A stretch of DNA of 64,000 nt from Desulfomonilaceae bacterium (GTDB taxonomy: Bacteria; Desulfobacterota; Desulfomonilia; Desulfomonilales; Desulfomonilaceae). Shown one piece after another: positions 35,535 through 43,156 of this stretch (positions within the stretch are counted from its first letter, which is position 1; the number at the start of each line of letters is the position of its first letter). The stretch is from assembly GCA_031082285.1 (NCBI GenBank), contig JAVHLK010000009.1, forward strand, positions 1 to 64,000. The letters are read 5' to 3'. Made by a program: the position numbers and the translations under genes. The notes under the pieces were generated by a model. The model was not told where the DNA came from. It searched no databases and saw only the letters and a program-made list of their open reading frames with translations.

Positions 35535-36425
35535 TTGGCCGATGCCCGTCACGTCAGGAAGCTCTTTGAGAAACACGGTCTCAGCCCGAAGAAATGGATG
35601 GGGCAGAATCTCCTTGTCGATCGAGCGTACTTACACAAGATCTTGGCTGCGGCCCGGGTTCAACCGGACGAATGCATCATTGAAGTCGGGGCGGGGCTGG
35701 GGGTGCTCACGGAAGCCCTACTGGACCGCGGGGCCAAGGTGTGGGCGTTGGAACTGGATTCAGGCTTTTTCCGGGTCCTCCAAGAAAAGTTCTCGGACTC
35801 ACAAGGAGTGGTTCTCGTGCATGCCGACGCCCTGACGTACGACTTTCACGCGCTCGCCGGTCAGGTCGGCAGGCTGAAAGTCGTCGCCAATTTGCCCTAC
35901 AATATTTCGAGCCGACTTGTGTTCATGTTTCACGAGAACCGAGACATCTTCCAATCGCTGTACATTCTCCTGCAAAAAGAAGTTGCGCAACGACTTGTCG
36001 CCGAACCCGGGACGAAGGACTACGGTATTCTCACGGTTCTGCTCGGTGTGAGCGCGGAAGTGGAGAGCCTCTTCAACATCCCTCCAAAAGCTTTCTTTCC
36101 CGTTCCCGAAGTGATCTCTTCTCTGGTCCGCATCACGTTCCCATCATCTCTTCCGGTGGGGGTCTCCGACCCGGGGCTGCTCACGCGGTTGGTCAAGGCC
36201 GCGTTTACCGGCAGGCGCAAGACGCTCAAGAATACCCTGAAAAACCTCACCATTCCCGGTATTACGGAGAGCATGGTGCACGTCGCGGCTCAGGATGCCG
36301 GCATTGACCTTGCCAGACGGGGAGAGACGCTGTCTCCCAAGGAGTTCGCGGCTTTTGCCGACGCCCTGTCCGGATTGGCCGGACCGGGAAAACACGATGC
36401 AGATTGCGATCCTGAAGGCGCTTGA
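35535..36425 (+). CDS. rsmA: 16S rRNA dimethyladenosine transferase RsmA (KsgA)
   Basis: 296-aa SAM-dependent methyltransferase that dimethylates the two adjacent adenosines in the terminal helix of 16S rRNA. SAM motif I is EVGAGLGVLT, the acidic motif II position is LELD, and the catalytic NLPYN is present. The Gln/Asn near the N-terminus (WMGQNLL) corresponds to the family LGQNFL. The C-terminal RRKTLKNTL is typical. The start appears to be TTG 35535, followed by about 15 family residues, without a strong ribosome site. Confidence 0.92.
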   Translation: MADARHVRKLFEKHGLSPKKWMGQNLLVDRAYLHKILAAARVQPDECIIEVGAGLGVLTEALLDRGAKVWALELDSGFFRVLQEKFSDSQGVVLVHADALTYDFHALAGQVGRLKVVANLPYNISSRLVFMFHENRDIFQSLYILLQKEVAQRLVAEPGTKDYGILTVLLGVSAEVESLFNIPPKAFFPVPEVISSLVRITFPSSLPVGVSDPGLLTRLVKAAFTGRRKTLKNTLKNLTIPGITESMVHVAAQDAGIDLARRGETLSPKEFAAFADALSGLAGPGKHDADCDPEGA

Positions 36426-36484
36426 CGGGTCCTCAAAGTCTTATGGTGCCGTTTCTCGAATAATGCGAACACCTTCAGTTTATC

Positions 36485-36625
36485 ATTGCCGGCGTTGCAT
36501 CGAGCATTGAGATTGCTTCGTCGCTCGGCTCCTCGCAAAGACGGGAGCGACCGGCGGAACTGTGGAGGAATCGGGTTTCCTCCTCGTTCCCAGGCTCCGC
36601 CCGGGAATGCCTATCCGTCCCGCGT
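36485..36625. repeat. Composite of dispersed intergenic repeats
   Basis: The gap 36426-36732 holds no gene. It contains a copy of the 'gcattgagattgcttcgtcgctcg...ctcctcgcaa' repeat and then cgttcccaggctccgcccgg, a common GC-rich repeat that resembles part of copies elsewhere. Confidence 0.55.
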
Positions 36626-36732
36626 CCCGCGGGATCTGCGGCCCGGAGTTCACGTGGACTTTCATGGTCAGTTGTGATCCGCCGATCATGGGGGTCTAAG
36701 AGATAGAGCGGTGAGTGGGTTCGGGCACGTCG

Positions 36733-37914
36733 TCAGAGTATGTCGGTTACCTGTGTCAGGACCGTCTCCACTTGAGCGGATTTGGCGTACATAAGTGCGG
36801 ATTTCCCCGTAACGTCCTTGACGTGGGGATCGGCGCCCCGCTCGAGCAGATATTCTACGATTCGTGGGTGATCCCTGTACACCGCGATCATGAGCGCAGT
36901 ATGACCGCCTCGATCTCGTACGTTGATATCGGCTCCCTTTTCGAGGAGCAACTTCAGAACCTTGAGATGCCCCTTGAACGAAGCCTTCATCAACGCGGTC
37001 AACCCATTCCTCGTGTCCGAAGCATGCACTGAAGCTCCGGCCTCCAACAGACGCCGGACCACTTCCAGGTGGCCCTTGTATGCCGCTCTCATCAAAGGCG
37101 TGTTGCCGGACTTGTCCCGAACCTCGAAATCCGCGCCGGAATTCACGAGGCGATCCACCACTTCCGCATACCCTCCCCTGGCCGCCACGGTCAAGGCGGT
37201 GTTCCCGCGATTGTCCCTGGCTTCCACTTCCGCTCGGGCGTCAAGCAGCAGTTCAACGACCTTGGTGTACCCACCCCGTGCTGCAACAATCAGAGCAGTG
37301 TTCCCAAAATAATTCTTTGCGTTTTCCGCCGCACCTCCGGCGAGCAGAAGTTTGACGACTTCGAAATTCCCGAGACTCGATGCGGCAATCAAGGGGGTGG
37401 TGCCGTCGTTGTCACGTTCCTCGTAATGCGCGCCGTGATCCAGAAGAATCTGCGCCGCTTTATGGTGGCCGCTCAAGCATGCTTCAATGAGTGCGGTGTT
37501 CCCGTACCTGTTCCTGGCCCGGATATCGGCCCCTTGCTCCAAGAGCAGCTCCACCAGATCGGCGTGTCCCCTGTACGCGGCTCGGAGCAAAGGCGTGTTC
37601 CCGTAGTCGCTCGCCGCGTTGACGTCGGCCCCCTTTTCAATCAACAATCGTGCAACGTCGAGTTTGCCCTCGTAGGCTGCGAGGATTAGAGCAGTGTCGC
37701 CGGCATTATTCCGGGCATGGACATCCGCACCGCTTTCCAACAGCAGGTCCGCTACCTCGGTGTCGCCCTCCAACGATGCCTCCAAGAATGCAGCGTTGAG
37801 ATCCGGACCGGAAGAGCCGCTTTCTTGAAGCGTGCGCGATGTGTCGCTGATTTCGAGATCGCTCAGGTCAAAAAGCCGGGCCAGTCTCGCAATATCAGTT
37901 AAGTCCCCTCCCAA
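36733..37914 (-). CDS. Ankyrin-repeat protein with about ten repeats
   Basis: 393-aa protein made almost entirely of 33-residue ankyrin repeats (GxTALxxAxxxGHxxVVxLLLxxGA pattern, for example GNTALIVAARGGYTKVVELLL). No signal peptide or other domain is seen, so it should be cytosolic. TTG 37914 is preferred as start because GGAGG lies 8 nt upstream; GTG 37923 would leave no spacing. Neighbouring DNA repeats within the gene are expected from the protein repeat. It probably serves as a binding scaffold; the partner is unknown. Confidence 0.8.
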   Translation of the reverse strand: MGGDLTDIARLARLFDLSDLEISDTSRTLQESGSSGPDLNAAFLEASLEGDTEVADLLLESGADVHARNNAGDTALILAAYEGKLDVARLLIEKGADVNAASDYGNTPLLRAAYRGHADLVELLLEQGADIRARNRYGNTALIEACLSGHHKAAQILLDHGAHYEERDNDGTTPLIAASSLGNFEVVKLLLAGGAAENAKNYFGNTALIVAARGGYTKVVELLLDARAEVEARDNRGNTALTVAARGGYAEVVDRLVNSGADFEVRDKSGNTPLMRAAYKGHLEVVRRLLEAGASVHASDTRNGLTALMKASFKGHLKVLKLLLEKGADINVRDRGGHTALMIAVYRDHPRIVEYLLERGADPHVKDVTGKSALMYAKSAQVETVLTQVTDIL

Positions 37915-38160
37915 TGCACACACCTCCGGCAGGCTTCACCATCTATTCTTTCTGCTTGAGTGTAGATCAGATCGCCCCGTTAAGCCAGATTTTTTTGACG
38001 TGAGGGAGCCGATTTCCCGGGGGTGACGGCACCACCGGCATGCTGGGAATTAAACATTTGGGCGCGGTTCCAGTCTAATGTGTAAGGAGACGATTGGGGA
38101 ATCTTCAACGTGGACGGAAACCGATCGCGATCTCCTGACCGAAGAATGGGAGGACGAGTC

Positions 38161-39414
38161 ATGAGAAAAGCATTTTACCGCGGTCTGTTCATCGCGACGG
38201 TAGTCACGGCCTGTGTCGTATGGTCCTTGGGTGCGGAGGCCGCAAACGTCCAGTACGAGGCCGTGGGACCGATTGCAGGAACGGTAGCGGCACCCGACAG
38301 TGCGCGCGGAGCGGTTGTAAGGGCGGGACCTTCGCAGTCGGACCGCGCGCTCGGAGTATTGAGAAACGGAACGAGAGTGAAAAACTACTTGGAGTTCGCA
38401 AACGGTTGGGTGAGAATTCGCACGCCTTTTCACGGAGCCTGGGTCCAGGCCTCTTACATTGTTCCACAGAGCGCTCCCGCCGTCGTGACCGGCGTGGACC
38501 AGCCGGAGAACTGTCTGAGAGTGCGGGAAGGTCCCGGTTCTGAATTCGAGGTGGTCGGGTGTCTCGCTCACGGTGAGACGCTTACGCTCACCGGCTTATG
38601 GTCTGAGAACAATTGGGCCGAGATATCGCATCCCGTCAGCGGCTGGGTTCATGCAGCGCAGATCGGCACGGGCCTGGATCCGTCATATCCCACGCGCACT
38701 TCACCCGTACGGGAAGTCGTGGTCGAAAGCTATCCCACCCTGTACCCGGAAGACTTGATTGTGGACCCGTATTTCTACGACTACAATTACGCCTACCCTC
38801 TGGGCGCGTACATCTACGGCGCATACCCCTGGTACTACATTGGAAAGAGGTTCCACAAGAGGTTCTACACGAATAGATTCCATGGTAAGGACTATTGGCG
38901 CTACGGGAAACCGCGTCATTGGGACAGACGCGCCTGGAGAGTGAACAGAGATCGGAGACCCGTCATCGGTGCGGGCACGCGGGGCGGCAGCCTGCGCGTA
39001 GGCTCGAGACGAGGCGGCAGCGCTCTGGGAGTCGACAGACGAGCAATGACCTCTGCAGTCAGAGGAAGCAATCGCGGCTTCCGCTACGGCGGAGGTAGAG
39101 GCAGTGCAATCAACCTCGGTGCCGCATCCAGAGGCGGCAGCTTCCGTATGGGCGGTTCCAGAGGCCGAAGCGCGGCCTTCGGTTCAGCCCCCAGAGGCGG
39201 CAGCTTCCGTATGGGTGGCTCAAGAGGCGGTAGCTTCCGCATCGGCGGTGGTAGAGTTGGCGGAATGAGCCTCGGTGGGGCGTCCAGAGGCGGCGGCTTC
39301 CGTATCGGCGGCGGAGGGTCCCGCGGTGGATTCTCCGGGCGGATCGGAGGCGGCAGAGGCGGAATGGGAGGATTCTCCCGCGGTGGCGGAGGCCGTGGAG
39401 GCTTCAGACGCTAA
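38161..39414 (+). CDS. Exported SH3 protein with Gly/Arg/Ser-rich tail
   Basis: 417-aa protein. A signal peptide (LFIATVVTACVVWSLGAEA) is followed by two bacterial SH3-like domains (about 45-110 and 115-175, with VRAGPSQSD and VREGPGSEF). Then a Tyr-rich stretch (YDYNYAYPLGAYIYGAYPWYY, ~residues 210-235), a basic WRYGKPRHWDRR segment, and a ~150-residue tail of SRGGSFRMGG-type repeats follow. GGGAGG precedes ATG 38161. Bacterial SH3 domains often bind peptidoglycan; the tail resembles RGG low-complexity segments and could bind polyanions or self-associate, which is inference. Confidence 0.7.
   Translation: MRKAFYRGLFIATVVTACVVWSLGAEAANVQYEAVGPIAGTVAAPDSARGAVVRAGPSQSDRALGVLRNGTRVKNYLEFANGWVRIRTPFHGAWVQASYIVPQSAPAVVTGVDQPENCLRVREGPGSEFEVVGCLAHGETLTLTGLWSENNWAEISHPVSGWVHAAQIGTGLDPSYPTRTSPVREVVVESYPTLYPEDLIVDPYFYDYNYAYPLGAYIYGAYPWYYIGKRFHKRFYTNRFHGKDYWRYGKPRHWDRRAWRVNRDRRPVIGAGTRGGSLRVGSRRGGSALGVDRRAMTSAVRGSNRGFRYGGGRGSAINLGAASRGGSFRMGGSRGRSAAFGSAPRGGSFRMGGSRGGSFRIGGGRVGGMSLGGASRGGGFRIGGGGSRGGFSGRIGGGRGGMGGFSRGGGGRGGFRR
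39129..39316 (+). repeat. In-gene tandem repeats encoding the SRGGSF tail
   Basis: Units of the type agaggcggcagcttccgtat recur about every 30-75 bp (39130, 39194, and shortened forms after). They encode the Gly/Arg/Ser repeats of the SH3 protein and are likely to vary in number. Confidence 0.6.
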
Positions 39415-39520
39415 CGGTGTCGTCTCCGGGGGTAGTGAAGCCCCCGCTTGACCGGGATTGAATCAGAGAGATGGAACTCCTTCGAAAAGCCGGTGTCGAA
39501 TGGTAATATACCTACCTTCA

Positions 39521-39554
39521 GCGAAGAGCCCACAATTTAGCGTGCGCTCTTCGC
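39521..39554. promoter_or_regulatory. Inverted repeat between genes
   Basis: GCGAAGAGC (39521-39529) and GCTCTTCGC (39546-39554) form a perfect 9-bp stem with a 16-nt loop, 90 bp upstream of the selenoprotein start. It could be the terminator of the SH3 gene (no U-tract) or an operator. Confidence 0.4.
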
Positions 39555-39645
39555 CCTACCAATAAGGAAATGAAGCAGCGAGAATCCGGAGAAAATCAAC
39601 CGGCAATGCATGTCGGATCTCCGAGATTCGATTGAGGCGCCCCGA

Positions 39646-40254
39646 ATGAAGATGCGAATATTTTCCGATTTTGTGTGACCGTACTGCTATATCGGCAAGG
39701 GACTTGTCGAAAAGCTCAAGAGAGAGTTCTCCATCCAAGACGAGTGGGTCAGCTATGAACTTCGCCCGGAGACGCCTCCGGAGGGAATTCCCCTAACCCG
39801 ACGATTCTCCCCCGAAGACCTGCACCGGATCTATGAGAACCTCCGCCGAACGGGTGAACCTTTGGGCATAATTTTCGGTGAGGTGAAGGTCACGTCCAAT
39901 TCCCGTTCCGCGTTGCAGGCGGTCGAATTCGCTCGGGACCGAGGGCATTTTCATTCGTTTCACAATCGGGTCTTTTACGCGTATTTCACTGATACCCGTG
40001 ACATCGGAAACGTGGAGGTTCTGCTCGATTTGGCCCAAGAGGACGGCCTCGACCCGGCCGAACTACAGCGCGCGCTTGCCGAGGGGACGTACCTTTCGAG
40101 GCTGTTTCATGCCCGGCGCGACGCAGACGCACTTGGAGTGACCGCGGTCCCGACTTTTGTTGTGGATGGAACGCACAAGATAGTGGGAGCACCGTCGCCG
40201 GATCTCTTCAGGAAGCGCCTGGCCGAGGTTCAAAGCCAAGTCCGACCGGGATGA
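39646..40254 (+). CDS. FrnE/DsbA-like selenoprotein (UPYC)
   Basis: 202 aa if the in-frame TGA at 39676-39678 is read as selenocysteine. The reading starts at ATG 39646 (GAGG 8 nt upstream; ATG 39652 is an alternative) and gives MRIFSDFV-U-PYCYIGKGL, the exact active-site context of FrnE-type DsbA oxidoreductases, where CPYC is usual. The rest follows the family: long helical insert, then GVTAVPTFVVDG with the cis-Pro before Thr, and a C-terminal helix. A hairpin starts 15 nt after the UGA. Without Sec readthrough only the C-terminal two thirds would be called, from 39862. No signal peptide, so cytoplasmic thiol-disulfide chemistry is likely. Confidence 0.87.
39693..39709 (+). promoter_or_regulatory. 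Candidate bacterial SECIS hairpin
   Basis: CGGCAAG-GGA-CTTGTCG forms a 7-bp stem (one G-U pair) with a loop that starts with G. It begins 15 nt after the UGA at 39676-39678, within the distance known for bacterial SECIS elements. Confidence 0.65.
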
Positions 40255-40351
40255 GCCGTCCGGCGGCGATTCATGCGTGCAAAGGCCGGGCCGAAGACGA
40301 CCTGTTGCACGGCACGGCTTGGAACGCCGCCCGGAACTAACTGCTCTGTGG

Positions 40352-40850
40352 CACAAATACGGTCGCATTCCCTTGAGCGCTCGGTCGCGTCCCGTCTCGC
40401 GTTCTGCGCGGGATGCCGGGCGCTCCGGGAGCAGAAACCGGTACAGAGGCGCAGAAGATAACGGGCAGAGACGCCCGTCCCACAAGAGTGGTTTGACGCT
40501 CCGTACTTTCTTTCGTAGCCCGGGCCTCCGGAAATTGTCTCAAAACTCAAATGCAAGCGCAAGTCGTGGCACGCCGCGGTGTAGGGGCGGGTTTTACACC
40601 CGCCCGATTCTGGGTGCTCGATTGTGGGCGGGTATAAAACCCGCCCCTACAGAGGTCTGCAGCAAACGTCCGCAACGAGCCGGCAACCCGTCCCGCATTG
40701 CGTGACGAAAATGAATCCACATCGTGCGACGATTTGTCTCCATGCCGGAGTTTTGAGACAGTTTCTCCGTGCCCGGAATGCTCTGGTTCCGTTGCTCAGA
40801 CTCGGTAACGGCAGTAGAATGTGTCACCGTATGTACGCGATAAACCACTA
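40352..40850. repeat. Dispersed repeat R1, copy 3, interrupted by a MITE
   Basis: The R1 sequence runs from about 40352 to 40530 and resumes at 40766-40850 after a 235-bp insertion. Removing the insertion and one tccg restores cgggcctccgtgcccggaat as in copies 1 and 2. Its right end runs into the stop codon of the gene at 40848. Confidence 0.8.
40531..40765. mobile_element. MITE-like element, copy A
   Basis: 235-bp non-coding element with terminal inverted repeats GAAAttGTCTCAAAACTC and its inverse at the right end (GAGTTTTGAGACagTTTC). It is flanked by an exact 4-bp duplication TCCG (40527-40530 and 40766-40769). The interior holds a palindrome, gtaggggcgggttttacacc ... acccgcccctac (about 40582-40652). 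An inverted copy lies at 57124-57359, about 90% identical by eye. It has no transposase and would depend on one elsewhere. Confidence 0.85.
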
Positions 40851-41642
40851 ACGCACCAGTCCCGGACCCCGGTAGTAGTAACCGCCATAGGGAGCACACC
40901 CGCGGAAGTTCCGGATCTTCTTTTCTTTTTTCTCAGGCTTTGCCGGTCTTGAGACGGGCTGCGGCGGCGTCGGAACCTTGGGTGTCTCCACGGCCGGCTC
41001 TTCCTTGATCTCCACTCGCACAACAGTCTCTTTTGCCGGTGCGGGCAGAGGTCTAGTCTCCACTTTCACGACGGTTTCTTCAGGGGCCGTCCTTCCCTGA
41101 GTCGTGACCACTTCGATCGCCGGTTCTCCGGCGGGTTGATTCGCGTCTCCCGGTTCGACCCTGATGACGATCTCTCGGGGTGATTTCGACTGGGGCTTGG
41201 TTTCAACCTTAACGACGATCTCTCTGGGCCCCGCAGGGCTGCTTTGGAGAACGGGCTGAGACGCACGTTCGGTACCGGGTTTGGAACGTTCCGGTGCGGA
41301 TATGCGTCGAGTCGGGCCGGCGTCATAAGAGCCTCCGGCCCCGGATGTTCTATAAGCCCCGGTGCGCGTGACATGGTGAGTACGGGAATAGTGCGCAGTC
41401 CGATCTCTTGGACCTCTCGGCCAACACTCGACGGGAACGCACTGTTCCGGATAGACGCCGCGAGAGCGGTACGCATGCGGTACCTCTCCCGACAAATGGC
41501 TCAACAAATCTATCGGCGCGGTCACCACCTCAAAGACCAGGTCGAGCAGTCCGTCGGACTCTGCGCGTGCCTCTTGGCAACAGACTCCCGCCATGGGCAG
41601 GAGTGGAAGAAGACAAATCAATGCCGCAACGACTCGTTTCAC
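40848..41642 (-). CDS. Exported protein with Val/Glu and Pro-rich repeats
   Basis: 264-aa protein with a signal peptide (VVAALICLLPLLPMAGVCC). After a ~110-residue Arg/Ser/Thr-rich part come at least four diverged repeats of the type PREIVVKVETKP / PEETVVKVETRP, then a Pro/Lys-rich linker and a Tyr/Gly-rich end (GCAPYGGYYYRGPG). The GTG start at 41642 has GGAGGG upstream. No family is recognised; the Pro/Glu/Lys repeats suggest an extended periplasmic spacer. The stop codon TAG touches repeat R1. Confidence 0.65.
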   Translation of the reverse strand: MKRVVAALICLLPLLPMAGVCCQEARAESDGLLDLVFEVVTAPIDLLSHLSGEVPHAYRSRGVYPEQCVPVECWPRGPRDRTAHYSRTHHVTRTGAYRTSGAGGSYDAGPTRRISAPERSKPGTERASQPVLQSSPAGPREIVVKVETKPQSKSPREIVIRVEPGDANQPAGEPAIEVVTTQGRTAPEETVVKVETRPLPAPAKETVVRVEIKEEPAVETPKVPTPPQPVSRPAKPEKKEKKIRNFRGCAPYGGYYYRGPGLVR

Positions 41643-42034
41643 GATACACCCTCCTCAATAGACAGCCCTATGGAACCACATGCTAGAGGTTGGCAGTCAA
41701 GAAGTCAACGTGTGATCCTGTCCCCGGCGCGGTCCAATGCACCGGCTGACTATTGCGGGCGCCGGGCTGCCGCACTGCTCGCTCGTGTCGGAGACGGCCC
41801 TTCCGGCAGCCGTTGACCTGTCCGAGCCGAGGAACGAGATAATCTCGGAATTCACATTGACCGACTCCGGATACATGGGCTATGCTCGGGTATCAGTGTT
41901 CAATTTCTTGTCTCCTGACTGCTCTCACAGTATATTCTCAGAAATGAGGGGAGCCGATCGTCTCCGATACGGCGTCTCCGTACGGCAATTGTACCGACAG
42001 GCAAGCAATGGAGATCGGTGGAGATCCGTGGATC
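41643..42034. other. Intergenic region with a candidate promoter
   Basis: No gene is seen. It separates the divergent repeat-protein gene and the second RND operon and should hold both promoters. Confidence 0.45.
41857..41886 (+). promoter_or_regulatory. Candidate sigma-70 promoter of the second RND operon
   Basis: TTGACC (41857-41862), 18 bp, TATGCT (41881-41886). It lies about 150 bp upstream of the adaptor gene. Confidence 0.35.
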
Positions 42035-43081
42035 ATGAGAAGAAAGTTGTTTCTCGGCGGGCTGTTCCTGGTCATTCTCATCCTGGCCCTTGTCTGGATG
42101 CAGGGCGGTTTTCACAGGAAAGTGCCGGCAGGCCGTACTGTACCTGAAGATCGAGCGAGCGACGATCTGCGTACCACGGAGGTCGCGGCGAGCCTCTCTA
42201 AAGGCGAGGTCACGGTGACGGGGACGGTTGCGGCACGGGAGACTGCTCGCATAGCCGCCAGACTGCAAGGATTCGTGGTAGAACTCAATGTGGACGCGGG
42301 GACCAAGGTCAAGAAGGACGACGTGCTCCTGCGAATTGACGCCCGGGAGCTCAATGAGCAAGTGGCCCAGGCTGAAGCTCAACTGAACACCGCGAGGGCG
42401 AACGCAGCAGAGAGTGAGAGAGATCTCCACCGATACGAGAAGTTGCATGGAGAACACGCAGTGTCCCAGCAACAGTTCGATCGTGCCAGAACCGCGTATG
42501 ACGTTGCTCGAGCTTCGGTTCGTCAGGCCGAGGGACGGTTGCAGGAAACCCGCGCACTTCTGTCCTACACCGTTGTGACCGCGCCGTTTGACGGCATAGT
42601 GGGTGAGCGGCAAGTCAATGTCGGCGATATGGTGGCGCCGGGTCAATATCTGCTGAACGTGTTTCGCCCCGGAACGGTTGAACTGGCGGCCGCGGTCGGC
42701 GAGCAGTATGCCGAAAGCGTGAAGGAGAACACCCCCGTCGTGGTGGATATTCCCTCCCTGGGATTGAGGCAAGAGACGAAGATTCGCGAAGTGGTTCCCA
42801 TAAGGGAGGAAAAGAGCCGAACCATAACCGTCAAGGCGCCGCTTCCCGATCAACCGGGGCTCCAGCCGGGTCTTTACGGCACACTTACCTTTGACACGGG
42901 GGATGTGGAAGTCGTCCTGATCCCGAAGACGGCACTGCGGACGGTGGGTCAATTGGAGAGCGTTCGGGTGGCGGAAAATGGTGAAGTGAAGACGAGGCAC
43001 GTCAAGACGGGCCGAACGAGAAACGGCAGTATCGAAATTCTTTCCGGCCTCAAGCCCGGAGAAAAGCTGGTAGTGGAGTAG
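42035..43081 (+). CDS. RND efflux periplasmic adaptor
   Basis: 348-aa membrane fusion protein. One N-terminal membrane anchor (LFLGGLFLVILILALVWM) replaces a lipobox. The split lipoyl halves (ARLQGFVVELNVDAGTKV and TAPFDGIVGERQVNVGDMV), a short coiled coil and the beta-barrel and membrane-proximal domains follow. ATG 42035 has GGAG upstream; ATG 42008 in frame is possible. It is 75 bp upstream of the RND pump. It is only distantly related to the adaptor at 16076. Confidence 0.88.
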   Translation: MRRKLFLGGLFLVILILALVWMQGGFHRKVPAGRTVPEDRASDDLRTTEVAASLSKGEVTVTGTVAARETARIAARLQGFVVELNVDAGTKVKKDDVLLRIDARELNEQVAQAEAQLNTARANAAESERDLHRYEKLHGEHAVSQQQFDRARTAYDVARASVRQAEGRLQETRALLSYTVVTAPFDGIVGERQVNVGDMVAPGQYLLNVFRPGTVELAAAVGEQYAESVKENTPVVVDIPSLGLRQETKIREVVPIREEKSRTITVKAPLPDQPGLQPGLYGTLTFDTGDVEVVLIPKTALRTVGQLESVRVAENGEVKTRHVKTGRTRNGSIEILSGLKPGEKLVVE

Positions 43082-43156
43082 GTTTTCCACAGTGGGGTCC
43101 TGTCCCGCGTTTCGCGCGGGACGTAAAGGCTGTTCCGCAATCCCGCGAGCGTACCG

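Noticed and set aside
39129-39316. Regular short repeats that could suggest a CRISPR array
   Set aside because: Units encode SRGGSF-type residues in frame; no constant repeat with unique spacers.
39676-39678. TGA read as a pseudogene-making nonsense mutation
   Set aside because: The stop lies precisely at the redox cysteine, the downstream frame is intact, and a SECIS-like hairpin follows, so selenocysteine is the better explanation.
41900-43090. 396-aa minus-strand open frame over the second RND adaptor
   Set aside because: Shadow of a well supported adaptor gene; no motif or start signal.
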